Counted from the stretch's first letter, positions 46,495-59,005 are shown. The stretch is DNA of 64,000 nt from an uncultured Opitutales bacterium (GCA_943789375.1 CALSTX010000019.1:1-64000), one strand, 5' to 3'. The notes: a model not told the origin generated them from the sequence alone. Translations and numbers: made by a program.

Positions 46495-47529
46495 ATGAAT
46501 ATCTTTGTTTCCAGAAATGGCCAAACTTTTGGACCTTACACAAGTGAGCAGGCCAAGCAGTATTTAGAAGCCGGGCAGTTACTGGCTTCCGATTATGCTC
46601 TTACAGAAGGAAGTACGGAATGGAGAAATTTAGCAGAATTATTATCGCCTCCTTCCCCCAGTGGACCTTTCCCAATAAATGCGGGTGCAAAGCCTGCTAT
46701 TAGTTCTCAAGAGAGCTCTGGGAATGCTGCCTCCATTGCCCAAGAGAAAGTAAAACCCTCGGTAAAGACAAAAGGGCCAAAGCAGAATCCAAAAATTAAA
46801 AAAGCTAGCCAAGTACAAACTGTATATGTGGCACAGAAAAAAAGTCTTATTGGTAAACTTTTCTCAACCGTCATGGTCTTTAGTTTTATGATGCTTTTAG
46901 CGGTTGGTGGTATTGTCGGGGCTTACTTTGCTATGCCTTCTACAATGGGGCCTTTACTTACCAAATTCGGTCTGCCCATGGATGAGCTTTTGGCAAACAG
47001 TCCAGTTGGAGTAAAATCCATTGAAACAGCGACTGTATCCGAACCCCAAGCCGCAGATGAAGTTTCCCTAGACCCTGAATCTTTTCGTTCTCTCAAGAAT
47101 TTAGGAGTCCGTATTTTACCTATGGAGAATGAAAAAGGTTTGCAAATTATTGCCCCCGCTGACCCCCCCTTGGAAGATCAGGAGTTGGCTAATTTGTTAC
47201 CGATTGCCAACCATATTGTTTCGTTGGATCTTACGAATTCAAAAGTTACAGACCAGGGAGTTTCCCATATTTTGAAATTGGTAAACCTACGTAAACTAAA
47301 TATGGAGGGTGCTGTGGGTATTACCTCTGTGGGTGCATCTCAGCTTAAAATTTTAGCAAAATTGGAGCATCTAAATTTGATTAATGTAGAACTCGAGGAT
47401 TCTTTTGTTGATGCCTTACTCAAGCTTGAAAGCCTAAGGGAGGTTTATCTGTTTAAGACTGGAATTAGTGAGGACGCGATCAAACGATTAAAATCTGAAC
47501 GACCCAAAATGTTTGTCAACGCAGGCTAA
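46495..47529 (+). CDS. GYF_2-domain membrane protein with leucine-rich repeats
   Basis: 344 residues. Residues 1-52 form a GYF_2 domain (PF14237): the start MNIFVSRNGQTFGPYTSEQ is typical, followed by LEAGQLLASDYALTEGSTEWRNLAELL. A Pro/Lys-rich linker comes next, then one membrane helix (about 125-148, MVFSFMMLLAVGGIVGAYF). The C-terminal part has leucine-rich repeats: IVSLDLTNSKVTDQGVSHI, LVNLRKLNMEGA, LAKLEHLNLINVELED and LESLREVYLFKTGIS. The GYF part would be cytoplasmic and the LRR part outside. GYF domains recognise proline-rich peptides, LRRs bind proteins. Its stop overlaps the convergent nth stop. Confidence 0.85.
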   Translation: MNIFVSRNGQTFGPYTSEQAKQYLEAGQLLASDYALTEGSTEWRNLAELLSPPSPSGPFPINAGAKPAISSQESSGNAASIAQEKVKPSVKTKGPKQNPKIKKASQVQTVYVAQKKSLIGKLFSTVMVFSFMMLLAVGGIVGAYFAMPSTMGPLLTKFGLPMDELLANSPVGVKSIETATVSEPQAADEVSLDPESFRSLKNLGVRILPMENEKGLQIIAPADPPLEDQELANLLPIANHIVSLDLTNSKVTDQGVSHILKLVNLRKLNMEGAVGITSVGASQLKILAKLEHLNLINVELEDSFVDALLKLESLREVYLFKTGISEDAIKRLKSERPKMFVNAG

Positions 47530-48179
47530 GCTTTCCGATTCTTGATCCTACTTTTTCTCTCAGGAAAAGAGGTTTTACAAATTATACATTCGAGACCGTG
47601 GCAGGCATGAGCAGGGCAGTGTTCTCTGCCGTAATAAATAATTTGAAGATGTAATGAGTTCCATCTTTCTTTGGAGAAGTGACGTTTTAAGTCTTTCTCT
47701 GTTTGAGTGACATTTTTCCCATTAGTTAGTTTCCAACGCTGGGCGAGACGGTGAATGTGAGTGTCGACGGGAAAGGAGGGGACCCCGAAAGCTTGAGACA
47801 TGACTACAGATGCAGTTTTGTGTCCCACGCCTGGTAGTTTTTCTAATTCTTCCAAGGATTGAGGAACCTCACCTTGATGTTCCTCTAAAAGAATATTCGA
47901 GAGCCCGTGGATCGCCTTTGCTTTTCTAGGAGCTAAGCCACAGGGCCTAACGATCTCATTGATTCCTTCTATCGTTTGCTTGGCCATTTTCCGAGGAGTA
48001 GAAGCGAGGCGAAAGAGAGCGGGCGTTATCTTGTTAACCCGTGCATCCGTACACTGAGCTGATAAAAGAACTGCAATCAATAAGGTGTAGGGATTCCTGT
48101 GATCCAATGGTACCGGAGGGTCCGGGTATAATTCTTCCAGTTTTTGGTCTATGTATTCTATACGCTCTGTAAGCTTCAT
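47526..48179 (-). CDS. nth: Endonuclease III (DNA glycosylase/AP lyase)
   Basis: 217 residues. Removes oxidised pyrimidines. It has the helix-hairpin-helix LPGVGHKTASVVM with the catalytic Lys, and the catalytic Asp in FPVDTHIHRLAQRW; LLSAQCTDARVNKITP is also standard. The C-terminal cysteines are in CPAHACHGLECIIC, with spacings of 4, 4 and 2 instead of 6, 2 and 5. The usual [4Fe-4S] loop is therefore altered and cluster binding is uncertain. Converges with the GYF_2 gene, overlapping by 4 bases. Confidence 0.93.
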   Translation of the reverse strand: MKLTERIEYIDQKLEELYPDPPVPLDHRNPYTLLIAVLLSAQCTDARVNKITPALFRLASTPRKMAKQTIEGINEIVRPCGLAPRKAKAIHGLSNILLEEHQGEVPQSLEELEKLPGVGHKTASVVMSQAFGVPSFPVDTHIHRLAQRWKLTNGKNVTQTEKDLKRHFSKERWNSLHLQIIYYGREHCPAHACHGLECIICKTSFPERKSRIKNRKA

Positions 48180-48656
48180 ATTTTGTCTAAATTATACTTA
48201 CATCAAAAAGCCAAGCCTTTTAAGCCAGTTGGGCTTGCTTGAAAGGTTGCATTTCGAAATCAGATTACTTTTGATAGTTGGCGAAATGAAGCCCTTCATC
48301 ATTTGGCTGGATCTCCGGATAATTATCACTTTAAAATTGATAGAGATTCAATTTGTCAATGGAACGGTTAGGAAGGAAAAAATGGTTTCGATTTCACGAT
48401 TTCTGAACCGACAAGTTCCCCCAATTGTAAAGTCGATATTTTTGGGGAAAGGCAGGCTCATTCCTTTCGGATTATTATTCAACGGTGTAAATCAAGGCAC
48501 CAAGAGACATAATGTCTCACTCCGAAGGGGTTTAACCTTGAGATTGTCTCGTTGTTACTCATGCTTGCATTCTCCTACAGACCATGCCAAGCCTGCAGTT
48601 TACAAGGTTTTCTATCTTTTGGTTAATCGGAACGCATCCTGCAAAGTATCTGTATT
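48180..48656. other. Intergenic region upstream of clpB, no gene supported
   Basis: 477 bases between nth and clpB (divergent). One long open frame exists, but it is basic with no family likeness and runs to within clpB, so I reject it. A perfect inverted repeat GAGACAT/ATGTCTC lies near 48508-48523. A weak heat-shock-like CTTGAG lies near 48538. No CIRCE element was found. It probably holds promoters for nth and clpB. Confidence 0.5.
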
Positions 48657-51254
48657 ATGAATATTGATCCTGAAAAATTTACTGAGCTTGGACTCTCCGC
48701 AATTCGTGAGATGGCAGAGGTAGCCAAGCGTAATGGTCAACAAGAGGTAGAAGTATGGCACCTTATGTCTGCCTTGACGGCCCAGGAAAATGGAATTGTT
48801 CCAGCTTTGCTTGAAGAGGTTGGGGTGGGGACAGCACCCGTTCAGCTTGCCCTTCATCGAGAGCTTAAGAATTTACCTAAAATTGCCGGTGATGTAAATA
48901 CTGCCCGGTCCTTTGCCTCCGCTGGTCTAACTGAAGCCGTAGAAAAAGGGCAGGATATCTCAAAGGATATGCAGGATGATTATATAAGTACTGAACATCT
49001 TTTACTTGGGCTGGTATCCGTTGGAAAACCGGCGACCTTTAAGCAATTTCTGAAAAATTTTGAACTTACAGAAAAGAAGTTGACCACAATCCTTCAAAAC
49101 CTCCGGGGAGGACAAAAAGTAACCACCAAAACACCTGAAAATTCATTTCGTGCTCTTAAAAAATATGGGATTGATTTGGTCGAACAGGCTAAAGCTGGCA
49201 AGCTCGATCCTGTCATTGGCCGCGATTCTGAAATTCGTAGAGTCATTCGTATACTTTCCCGTAAAACAAAAAATAACCCAGTTTTGATTGGTGAACCCGG
49301 TGTTGGCAAGACCGCGATTGTCGAAGGTTTAGCCCAGCGTATTGTACGAGGAGATGTACCCGAGGGTTTGAAAGAAAAAACGATTTTTACCTTAGAGATG
49401 AGTTCTTTGCTCGCGGGTGCAAAGTTTCGGGGAGAATTTGAAGAACGACTAAAAGCGGTATTGGGCGAAGTCAGTAAAGCAGATGGAAGAATTGTTCTTT
49501 TCATTGATGAGATGCACACAATCGTAGGAGCTGGAAAAGCAGAGGGAGCGATTGATGCCGGTAATATGCTTAAGCCCATGTTGGCGAGAGGAGAACTTCA
49601 TTGTATAGGTGCAACTACACTTAATGAGTACAGACAACACATTGAGAAAGATGCTGCCTTAGAGCGGCGCTTTCAGACTGTATTGGTCGAACAGCCAAAT
49701 GTGGAAGATACCATTTCTATTCTTCGTGGACTAAGGGAGCGTTTTGAGATTCATCATGGAGTTAATATCAGAGATGAAGCCTTGGTGAATGCTGCGGTTC
49801 TCTCCAACCGTTATGTCTCTGATCGCTTCCTGCCCGACAAAGCCATTGATTTGGTTGATGAGGCTTGTGCGATGATTAGAACTGAGCTTGATAGTATGCC
49901 CGCTGAATTGGATGAAATCTGTCGCCGGGTATTACAGCTTGAAATTGAGGAAACTGCACTGAAGCAGGAAAAAGACACCGCAAGTAAAGAGCGCCTGGAA
50001 ACTCTTCGTAAAGAGTTGGGTAATACCCGGGACAAGATGGAAACGATCAAGCGGCAGTGGGAAAATGAGCGCAAGGGTATCGACGATGTACGAGTTTTAC
50101 GGGAGCAGATAGAATCAACCCGGGCAGAGATGGAAAGAGCTGAACGGGCATATGATTTAAATCTTGTGGCGGAATTAAAGCATGGAAAACTTCCCATTCT
50201 TGAAACTGAACTAGAAGCCTTGGAGAAAGCAGAAAAAAAAGATGACTCCATTTTGAAGGAAGAAGTTACGGCTGAAGAGATCGCGGATATTGTAGCCCGC
50301 TGGACTGGTGTACCGGTAACCAAATTAATCGAGGGGGAACGCGAAAAGATTCTTCGTCTCCAAAGTATTCTACATGAAAGAGTGATTGGGCAGGAGGAGG
50401 CAGTGGATGCTGTTGCCGAAGCAATCATGAGGGCAAGGGCAGGGATCAAAGACCCAAATCGGCCTATTGGCTCCTTTCTATTTCTCGGTCCCACAGGTGT
50501 CGGGAAAACCGAGCTTGCTAAGACCCTTGCCGAAAGTCTTTTTGATAGTGAGAATAATGTAGTTCGTATAGACATGTCCGAATACATGGAAAAGCACTCT
50601 GTTGCCCGCTTGATTGGTGCTCCTCCCGGGTATGTTGGGTATGAAGAAGGTGGCCAGCTTACTGAAGCGGTTAGACGAAAACCATATTCCGTAATTCTCT
50701 TTGATGAGATTGAAAAAGCTCACCCTGATGTGTTCAATGTCCTGCTTCAATTGATGGACGACGGGCGGCTCACCGATTCTCAAGGCCGCACCGTCGATTT
50801 TAAAAATGTTGTCGTTATCATGACCTCCAATGTGGGGAGTCGCTATTTACAGGATCACTTACTTGATAATCAAATTCCTGAGTCCGCACGTGAATCGGTA
50901 ATGGCTGAATTGAGAGATCATTTCCGTCCAGAATTTCTTAACCGAATTGATGATGTCGTACTCTTTAAACCCCTCACACTCCAAGAAATTACAGATATTG
51001 TTGAACTCTTGCTCTCCGGACTGAACAAACGCCTTGTGGATCGAAAAGTAACCGTTCAGTTTACCGATGCCGCTAAGAAGTGGATCGGAGAAAAAGGATA
51101 CGATCCGACCTATGGTGCCCGTCCGTTAAAAAGGTTTTTACAGAAGCAGGTCGAGACCCAACTCGCCCGGGCATTGGTTGCAGGTGAGGTAGAGGAGGGG
51201 AGTGAAGTTTCCTTCTCCGTAAAGGACGATCAATTGGTGATGAAAGTGACTTAG
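48657..51254 (+). CDS. clpB: ATP-dependent disaggregase ClpB
   Basis: 865 residues. An AAA+ hexamer that resolves aggregates with DnaK. The N domain (about 1-145) has Clp repeats ([39 protein letters not shown]). NBD1 has Walker A GEPGVGKT and Walker [10 protein letters not shown] coiled-coil middle domain (about 400-520; [21 protein letters not shown]) marks ClpB rather than ClpC. NBD2 has GPTGVGKT and [13 protein letters not shown], with sensor [10 protein letters not shown]. It is preceded by a 477-base region without genes; stress control is expected but no clear operator is seen. Confidence 0.97.
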   Translation: MNIDPEKFTELGLSAIREMAEVAKRNGQQEVEVWHLMSALTAQENGIVPALLEEVGVGTAPVQLALHRELKNLPKIAGDVNTARSFASAGLTEAVEKGQDISKDMQDDYISTEHLLLGLVSVGKPATFKQFLKNFELTEKKLTTILQNLRGGQKVTTKTPENSFRALKKYGIDLVEQAKAGKLDPVIGRDSEIRRVIRILSRKTKNNPVLIGEPGVGKTAIVEGLAQRIVRGDVPEGLKEKTIFTLEMSSLLAGAKFRGEFEERLKAVLGEVSKADGRIVLFIDEMHTIVGAGKAEGAIDAGNMLKPMLARGELHCIGATTLNEYRQHIEKDAALERRFQTVLVEQPNVEDTISILRGLRERFEIHHGVNIRDEALVNAAVLSNRYVSDRFLPDKAIDLVDEACAMIRTELDSMPAELDEICRRVLQLEIEETALKQEKDTASKERLETLRKELGNTRDKMETIKRQWENERKGIDDVRVLREQIESTRAEMERAERAYDLNLVAELKHGKLPILETELEALEKAEKKDDSILKEEVTAEEIADIVARWTGVPVTKLIEGEREKILRLQSILHERVIGQEEAVDAVAEAIMRARAGIKDPNRPIGSFLFLGPTGVGKTELAKTLAESLFDSENNVVRIDMSEYMEKHSVARLIGAPPGYVGYEEGGQLTEAVRRKPYSVILFDEIEKAHPDVFNVLLQLMDDGRLTDSQGRTVDFKNVVVIMTSNVGSRYLQDHLLDNQIPESARESVMAELRDHFRPEFLNRIDDVVLFKPLTLQEITDIVELLLSGLNKRLVDRKVTVQFTDAAKKWIGEKGYDPTYGARPLKRFLQKQVETQLARALVAGEVEEGSEVSFSVKDDQLVMKVT

Positions 51255-51490
51255 ATCCAACTAATATACGAGTGGGGGGTAGAAATGACTGCAGATATTC
51301 ACCCTGTAAGGTAAGTCGGGAAAGAGCTTGTCCGCGTAGGATTTATGCTAACCAGCTGTCATCCGTTTGATATGCGTGGAAATATTTAATGTAAGTTATA
51401 TGCTTTTTTATGGCTTCGTTATGTTCGGGCAAAGCCTGACAACTGAAATGAAGAAAACTGAATCAGGGAGTTAAGTTAAATTTGAAAACT

Positions 51491-52885
51491 CTACCGGATC
51501 AGGTCACTGACTGATTTTTCAATTACCCGTTTATTGATAAAAGAGAATAGAAACCCATAAACCCCTAGTAAAATGATGCTCTCTATTGAAAAGCCTGTGG
51601 GCAGGGTGAGGTTCATCCTCGAAGCTTGCTCCAAAAGAAAATACTTGGAGGTATATCCCAAGATAAAGGAACCGGTGAGAACCCAGGAAAAGAGGCGCAA
51701 AAAACGGGAAAAGAAAATTTGACTGATCTGTTTTCTTGAAAAGCCAAGCAAGAGCAGGTTGTGGGCATGCTCGGTTACCCGGGCTATAACTAAACGGTAA
51801 CTTGTAGCGAAGGTGGTAATGGATAAGAGGGACAGCAGTGCCCCAATACCACCCATGCCTGATAAAATTCCCTTCAGTATTTTTTTTACTAGATCCTGTT
51901 CTGGGAATTCACGATTTAATTCATACCCACTTTCTTCGATGAAGGTAAGCAAGGCAGAAGATGGAGAATCTATGACTTCCACTATTATACGGGATGGATG
52001 AATAATTTTATCATCCGTTTTAAAGACAGACATAGCCGGTGCCCGATCTGCTGGATGTCCGAGAGGGGAAATTTCCCAATTGTTGAAAGCCGGCTTCTGG
52101 CTTAATTCTATCAATTCTTCCCGCGAGCGGGGTGGACCATCAATGCTTTCATTTTTCCACAGAAAGAAAAAGTCTCCGGCGTTGGGTTGCCCAAATTTTT
52201 GATTTGCCCAGGTAAGAAAGCTTTCGGGTACGAGCACGCTGTTGATTCTCTTGCTGAACGCCACAAATCTACCATCTAGGGTGTCTTTTCGGTTCTTTCC
52301 GATGAAGACCTCGATGGGCATACCCGATGCGGCTTCTTGGGAAAGGGTGGGATATTCTACTCGTGATGGAGCCAAGCCGAAATTCCAAAGGTCGAGATAA
52401 AACTTGGGAACCATGATTGGAACAAAACTTGAATTTTCATCCCAACTCCATGATTTAGGGATAAAATCAAGAAATTCATCGGGAATGGATTCAAAGAATA
52501 AATCTGCTTTGGCAGCTGACCCCATCCCTACTTTTCCCGTGGGCCAGATGTAGACAGTTACAGGAAATTGATTCCGCAGGAAACCACCAATTCGTTTAAC
52601 TCCTTCGAGGCTACGGATGGTCTCTAGTTCAGCAGGAGAAAAGGACTCATCCTTTTTACCCAAGTTTACCAAGGCACCTCCTTCCACTTTCTTATTGAGA
52701 GTGAAATAATTCTTGGTGCCCTCATTTTGTTCCAAGTAATCTGTTGCGTCTTGAAAAAATTGCAGGGCAAGTAAAAGCATGGTGGTGCCAAAAAGGCAAC
52801 CTATTGAGGCAATGGCGAGTTCACGTTTTGGCCCTCCACCCTCTAGGCAGGATTTAAGTATGGAGTGATTCGGAAGCGACTTCAC
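51491..52885 (-). CDS. FtsX-like ABC transporter permease
   Basis: 464 residues with one N-terminal membrane helix (LAIASIGCLFGTTMLLLALQFF) and three C-terminal helices in the FtsX order (GIGALLSLLSITTFATSY, LFSWVLTGSFILGYT, SIILLGVYGFLFSFI). A large extracytoplasmic domain of about 300 residues lies between. Cytoplasmic loop VIARVTEHAHNLLLLGFSRKQISQIF is typical of coupling helices in this family. It overlaps its ATPase by 4 bases. MacB/LolCE-type systems move lipoproteins or transmit force; the cargo here is unknown. Confidence 0.78.
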   Translation of the reverse strand: MKSLPNHSILKSCLEGGGPKRELAIASIGCLFGTTMLLLALQFFQDATDYLEQNEGTKNYFTLNKKVEGGALVNLGKKDESFSPAELETIRSLEGVKRIGGFLRNQFPVTVYIWPTGKVGMGSAAKADLFFESIPDEFLDFIPKSWSWDENSSFVPIMVPKFYLDLWNFGLAPSRVEYPTLSQEAASGMPIEVFIGKNRKDTLDGRFVAFSKRINSVLVPESFLTWANQKFGQPNAGDFFFLWKNESIDGPPRSREELIELSQKPAFNNWEISPLGHPADRAPAMSVFKTDDKIIHPSRIIVEVIDSPSSALLTFIEESGYELNREFPEQDLVKKILKGILSGMGGIGALLSLLSITTFATSYRLVIARVTEHAHNLLLLGFSRKQISQIFFSRFLRLFSWVLTGSFILGYTSKYFLLEQASRMNLTLPTGFSIESIILLGVYGFLFSFINKRVIEKSVSDLIR

Positions 52886-53517
52886 AGGGAATATTGATGG
52901 TCAAAGGAGAGCGCAGGGGCGGAACCGAGAGAGGAAAGAATCAAGCCAGCTTCCTGTTGTTCGACGACTTCTTTGATCAGTTCACTGGCAAGGTTCTGAT
53001 TGCTCTCATCCAAATGACTGAAAGGCTCGTCTAAAAGCAGGAGACGAAAGGGTTTGCGAAGAGCTCGTATGATGGCGATACGCTGGCGTTGCCCATGAGA
53101 AAGGGTTGAAACTGGTTGCTGGAGGTGGGGTTCCAACCCCAATCTATTCACCATTTCTTCGACAGATGGAGCGGATGGATTAATGTCGGGAATGAGCTCG
53201 AGATTTTCATGGGCGGACAGGTGAGGAAATAAGCGAAGGTCTTGAAAAACTAGGGAAATCGACCTTCTTCTCCATTGCTCCCACTGCACGAAAGTAAATT
53301 GCTTTACAGGTTGCCCCTCGATTAAAAGTTGTCCGGTATAGTCTTGCCGAAGCCCGTAGATCAAATGTAGGAGGGTGGACTTCCCCATACCAGACTGGGC
53401 CGAGATTAAAATTTTGGACTGGGGCTCGATACGAAGGTGAAGATTCCAAATTTCCGAAGTCTTAATGATTTTATCCGGTAATGGGTTGGGTACCACTTTA
53501 TTCAATTCAATCAACAT
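52882..53517 (-). CDS. ABC transporter ATP-binding protein
   Basis: 211 residues, one nucleotide-binding domain. Walker A is SAQSGMGKSTLL; Q-loop VFQDLRLFPHLS; signature LSHGQRQRIAI; Walker B LLLLDEPFSHLD. The His switch is not visible; the usual H-loop position appears as LILSSLG. Small size and context point to the MacB/LolD-type group. Its start overlaps the stop of the amidohydrolase and it overlaps the permease gene in turn, so all three are one unit. Missing His in the switch loop might mean low activity. Confidence 0.85.
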   Translation of the reverse strand: MLIELNKVVPNPLPDKIIKTSEIWNLHLRIEPQSKILISAQSGMGKSTLLHLIYGLRQDYTGQLLIEGQPVKQFTFVQWEQWRRRSISLVFQDLRLFPHLSAHENLELIPDINPSAPSVEEMVNRLGLEPHLQQPVSTLSHGQRQRIAIIRALRKPFRLLLLDEPFSHLDESNQNLASELIKEVVEQQEAGLILSSLGSAPALSFDHQYSL

Positions 53518-54392
53518 CAGAGGAGAGAGAGGAAATTAGTTCCGAATATGGCCGTTCTTTCCACCTCGGTCAAATTAGCTTCTTTTGAAATTAAATTTTG
53601 GAAGGACTTAAAATCCGGTACTTTTTGCGTGGCCGGGAAAATTCGCAAAGGATAATCCGTACCCCATAGAATCTTTTCCATGCCAACGGTTTCAATCAGT
53701 TTCCGGTAGATACTTGGATCGTAGAGAAGGGGGCAAGCTGCGAGGTCGTAGTAAACATTTTTCAAATCCGGGCGAATTTTTGGGTTTAATTCATAAAACG
53801 GAAAAAGTCCTCCCGCATGGGCCAAGATAATCTTAAGTGCAGGAAGTTGGCGGGCAAGCCAGAGAAATTCTTCGAGTGGCGTTTGGACTCGGCCTGGGTA
53901 ATCATGCCCCACAGGTTCGGTAACATGAAAGGTAACAGGCCAGCCTTGATCACAGGCAAATTGCATGCAATTCATCCAGTTATCATTTCGGATGGAGGAA
54001 CCTTGCAACCATGGGTGACATTCACCGATACCGAGAAAGCCAAGATCCTTACTTCTTTTGAGACTTTCGATTGGGTTTTGAATCCCCGGGTGCAAACTTA
54101 CAAATCCAATAAACCGGTCCGGGTCCCGAGATATCCATTGGCTGGTCCATTCATTTTGCAGTGCACAGGTTTCTGGGTTTTCCCAGTACCAACCTAGTAG
54201 AACCGCACGGTCAACCATAGCATTATCCATATCCGCAATCATCTTTTCCCGCGTGGACCATCCCTGTAGACTTTTTTTATTTTTCGGGCATACCAACTCC
54301 TGCCAGTGTGGTTCTTTGTGTACAAGAGCAAAAGATCTAGGATCTTTTAGAACCTCTTCAGAATATCCGTGCGTATGAGAGTCGACGATCAC
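53517..54392 (-). CDS. Amidohydrolase (PF04909, metal-dependent)
   Basis: 291 residues, TIM-barrel amidohydrolase of the ACMSD/decarboxylase group. The start MIVDSHTHGYS provides the HxH metal pair. Further blocks are FIGFVSLHPG, GIGECHPWLQG, PVTFHVTEP, KIILAHAGGLFPF and LWGTDYPLRIFP (the final conserved Asp). Known relatives act on small aromatic acids or similar, with one zinc. It is co-transcribed with an ABC ATPase and permease, an unusual neighbourhood that does not reveal the substrate. Confidence 0.85.
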   Translation of the reverse strand: MIVDSHTHGYSEEVLKDPRSFALVHKEPHWQELVCPKNKKSLQGWSTREKMIADMDNAMVDRAVLLGWYWENPETCALQNEWTSQWISRDPDRFIGFVSLHPGIQNPIESLKRSKDLGFLGIGECHPWLQGSSIRNDNWMNCMQFACDQGWPVTFHVTEPVGHDYPGRVQTPLEEFLWLARQLPALKIILAHAGGLFPFYELNPKIRPDLKNVYYDLAACPLLYDPSIYRKLIETVGMEKILWGTDYPLRIFPATQKVPDFKSFQNLISKEANLTEVERTAIFGTNFLSLL

Positions 54393-54474
54393 AGTATCTT
54401 ATCATGTCGAATTTTAATCGTCTGGGCAAAGCACAAAATTTCCTCGCGCCGGCAAGGAGTTTGAGACCAACTAT

Positions 54475-56197
<1,723 letters not shown>

Positions 56198-56323
56198 TTA
56201 CTTTTTAGGTACTCTTATTAATTTAGCTAATTGACACCGCTTATAGTAGTAACTTAACCATGATTTGTCCTCGTGTTTTGTTTGGGGAAGAAAAAGAATT
56301 AGATATAATAATCCAACACCACT

Positions 56324-57055
56324 ATGTTTAGTAGCTCTTTAGGAAAAAAATACCTCATGGCCCTCACAGGCATTGTACTCATAGGCTTCGTATTTGTGCA
56401 CATGGCCGGAAATCTCCAAGTTTTGCTTGGCCAAGACAAGATCAATGCCTATGCCCATGCCTTGCAGTCCCTTCCCATGCCCATACTTTGGGGATCCCGT
56501 TTATTTTTGCTTGTATGTGTAATTTTACACGCCTGGACTGCGATTGTACTCATTCGAGAGAATCGGGCCGCTCGCCCCCAAGGTAATGATGTGGAAGTTA
56601 CCAAGCGGGCTGGTTTGTCTTCTCTTAAGATGGGGTTGTCTGGAACTATTCTGCTGTTCTTTATTGTTTTTCATCTTCTCCACTTCACCATTCGTACCGT
56701 TTATCCCGAGTATAATGACATGATGACGACTGTCGGGGCACCAGAGGGCGAGGAAGTGCACGATGTTTACACCATGGTACTTGCTGGTTTCCAACATATT
56801 TGGGTTTCTGTTTTTTACATCGTCGCAATGTTTTTATTGTGCGGTCATCTAAGCCATGGATTCAGTAGTGTTTTCCAGTCCTTAGGCATCCGTTCTGATT
56901 CTTGGCGTGTTAAAATTGAACTCGGTGCCAAAGCTTATGCCTGGGTGATTTTCTTGGGCTTTTCGATCATCCCGATATTAGTGTTAGGACAAAAACTTGA
57001 TTTTATTTCTTTTTTTGAACCATCCTTATTTTCCGATTCCTTAGCGGTGCGTTAG
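56324..57055 (+). CDS. sdhC: Succinate dehydrogenase cytochrome b558 subunit
   Basis: 243 residues with five membrane helices, the single-subunit type-B membrane anchor found in Bacteroidetes, Chlamydiae and Verrucomicrobia. Histidines likely to ligate the two hemes are in FVFVHMAGNLQ, AYAHALQSL, VCVILHAWTA, VFHLLHFTIR and HIWVSVFY with HLSHGF. It anchors SdhA/B and passes electrons to quinone. It starts the sdhC-sdhA-sdhB operon (24-base gap). A TTGACA at 56231 with a weak TTAACC 17 bases later may be the promoter, about 65 bases upstream. Confidence 0.94.
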   Translation: MFSSSLGKKYLMALTGIVLIGFVFVHMAGNLQVLLGQDKINAYAHALQSLPMPILWGSRLFLLVCVILHAWTAIVLIRENRAARPQGNDVEVTKRAGLSSLKMGLSGTILLFFIVFHLLHFTIRTVYPEYNDMMTTVGAPEGEEVHDVYTMVLAGFQHIWVSVFYIVAMFLLCGHLSHGFSSVFQSLGIRSDSWRVKIELGAKAYAWVIFLGFSIIPILVLGQKLDFISFFEPSLFSDSLAVR

Positions 57056-57079
57056 GGACCCATTCACAAAATAATCATT

Positions 57080-58996
57080 ATGAATCTCGATTCCAAAATC
57101 CCCGAAGGCCCACTTTCTGATAAGTGGGACAATCATCGTTTCTCTTCCAAATTGGTCAACCCGGCGAATAAGCGAAAATATCGAGTGATTGTTGTTGGTT
57201 CTGGGTTGGCAGGTGGTTCGGCGGCTGCCACCCTCGCCGAACTTGGTTATAATGTGGACTGTTTTTGTTACCAAGATTCACCTCGTCGGGCACACTCAAT
57301 TGCTGCACAGGGTGGAATCAATGGGGCGAAAAACTACCAAAATGATGGAGACAGTATCCATCGCCTTTTCTACGACACGGTCAAAGGTGGAGATTTTCGT
57401 TCCCGTGAAGCCAATGTTTATCGTTTAGCTCAGGTAAGCACCAACATTATTGACCAGTGCGTTGCTCAAGGTGTTCCATTTGCCAGGGAATATGGTGGCT
57501 TGCTTGCCAATCGTTCTTTTGGCGGTGCTCAAGTTAGTCGAACTTTTTATGCCCGGGGTCAAACTGGTCAGCAATTACTTTTAGGAGCTTACAGTGCTCT
57601 TAGTCGTCAAATTTCCACGGGCCAAGTAAAAATGCACACGCGTCACGAAATGCTCGATCTTGTGGTTGTAGATGGCCACGCCAAAGGGATCATTACCCGG
57701 AACTTGGCAACGGGTGAAACCAAAGCGTGGACGGCAGATGCGGTTCTTCTTTGCACCGGTGGGTATGGAAATGTCTATTATCTCTCAACCAATGCGATCG
57801 GTTGTAATGTAACCGCGACTTATCGTGCTTACCGCAGAGGTGCTGGTTTTGCCAACCCATGTTTCACTCAAATTCACCCCACCTGCATTCCGGTTGCTGG
57901 TGATCACCAGTCCAAGCTCACCTTGATGTCAGAGTCCCTGCGTAATGATGGAAGGGTATGGGTCCCTAAGAAGGCTGAGGATTGTGGCAAGAACCCAAAT
58001 GATATACCCGAAGCAGACCGCGATTATTATTTAGAAAGAAAATACCCAAGCTTCGGAAACCTCGCTCCTCGTGATATTTCTAGTCGTTCTGCTAAAGAAG
58101 CCTGCGATGAAGGCCGTGGTGTAGGTCCGGGCGGTCGAGGGGTGTACCTTGACTTTGCTGATGCAATCTCTCGACTTGGGGAAAGTGTAATTCGAGAGCG
58201 TTATGGTAATCTCTTTCAAATGTATGAAAGAATTACGGGTGAAAATGCGTACCAACGCCCTATGAGGATTTATCCCGCAATCCATTACACCATGGGTGGC
58301 CTCTGGGTTGACTATAACCTCATGACCACGATTCCTGGTTGCTTTGCTTTGGGGGAAGCGAATTTTTCTGATCATGGCGCCAATCGTTTGGGTGCGAGTG
58401 CATTGATGCAAGGCTTGAGTGACGGATACTTTGTGGCCCCTTACACCATTGGCAATTATTTAGCGAATTCCGGAGCAGGTACGATTAGCCCTGACTCTCC
58501 AGAAGTAAAAGAAGTGATGGAATCTGTTCGTGAACGCGTGGATCAACTTACCTCCTCCAACGGCAACCGTTCCGCTCGCTCTTACCACAAGCAGCTTGGG
58601 CAAATCATGTGGGAATATGCGGGGATGGCCCGTAATGCTCCTGGTTTAGAAAAAGCAATTGGAGAAATCCAAGAACTTCGTGACGACTTTAACAAAAACC
58701 TTTTAGTTCCAGGAACAGGTAGCAATTTAAATGCTGAGCTCGAACGGGCTGGGCGGGTTCGTGACTTTATTGATTTTGGAGAATTGCTCTGCCGCGATGC
58801 ATTGGAGAGAAAAGAATCTTGTGGTGGGCACTTCCGGGAGGAGTATCAAACAGAAGATGGAGAAGCCACCCGGGATGATGAGAACTTTGCCCACGCTGCG
58901 GTGTGGGAATACAAGGGAGAAGGTAAAACTCCGGCTCGCCATAAGGAAGAATTAAAGTACGATAACGTAAAACTTGCAGTTCGTAGTTACAAATAA
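57080..58996 (+). CDS. sdhA: Succinate dehydrogenase flavoprotein subunit
   Basis: 638 residues. Oxidises succinate to fumarate with covalently bound FAD. Features: FAD dinucleotide fold [22 protein letters not shown], flavinylation His in [17 protein letters not shown], active-site region [15 protein letters not shown], and [13 protein letters not shown] with [30 protein letters not shown] (read in parts). It is between sdhC and sdhB, with 9 bases to sdhB. Runs in the TCA cycle; could act in reverse with low-potential quinones, which the sequence does not settle. Confidence 0.97.
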   Translation: MNLDSKIPEGPLSDKWDNHRFSSKLVNPANKRKYRVIVVGSGLAGGSAAATLAELGYNVDCFCYQDSPRRAHSIAAQGGINGAKNYQNDGDSIHRLFYDTVKGGDFRSREANVYRLAQVSTNIIDQCVAQGVPFAREYGGLLANRSFGGAQVSRTFYARGQTGQQLLLGAYSALSRQISTGQVKMHTRHEMLDLVVVDGHAKGIITRNLATGETKAWTADAVLLCTGGYGNVYYLSTNAIGCNVTATYRAYRRGAGFANPCFTQIHPTCIPVAGDHQSKLTLMSESLRNDGRVWVPKKAEDCGKNPNDIPEADRDYYLERKYPSFGNLAPRDISSRSAKEACDEGRGVGPGGRGVYLDFADAISRLGESVIRERYGNLFQMYERITGENAYQRPMRIYPAIHYTMGGLWVDYNLMTTIPGCFALGEANFSDHGANRLGASALMQGLSDGYFVAPYTIGNYLANSGAGTISPDSPEVKEVMESVRERVDQLTSSNGNRSARSYHKQLGQIMWEYAGMARNAPGLEKAIGEIQELRDDFNKNLLVPGTGSNLNAELERAGRVRDFIDFGELLCRDALERKESCGGHFREEYQTEDGEATRDDENFAHAAVWEYKGEGKTPARHKEELKYDNVKLAVRSYK

Positions 58997-59005
58997 GGAA
59001 ATTTT

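Noticed and set aside
48151-48660. Plus-strand frame of 169 codons before clpB
   Set aside because: Starts inside nth, has odd composition, no domain, and overlaps the clpB start.
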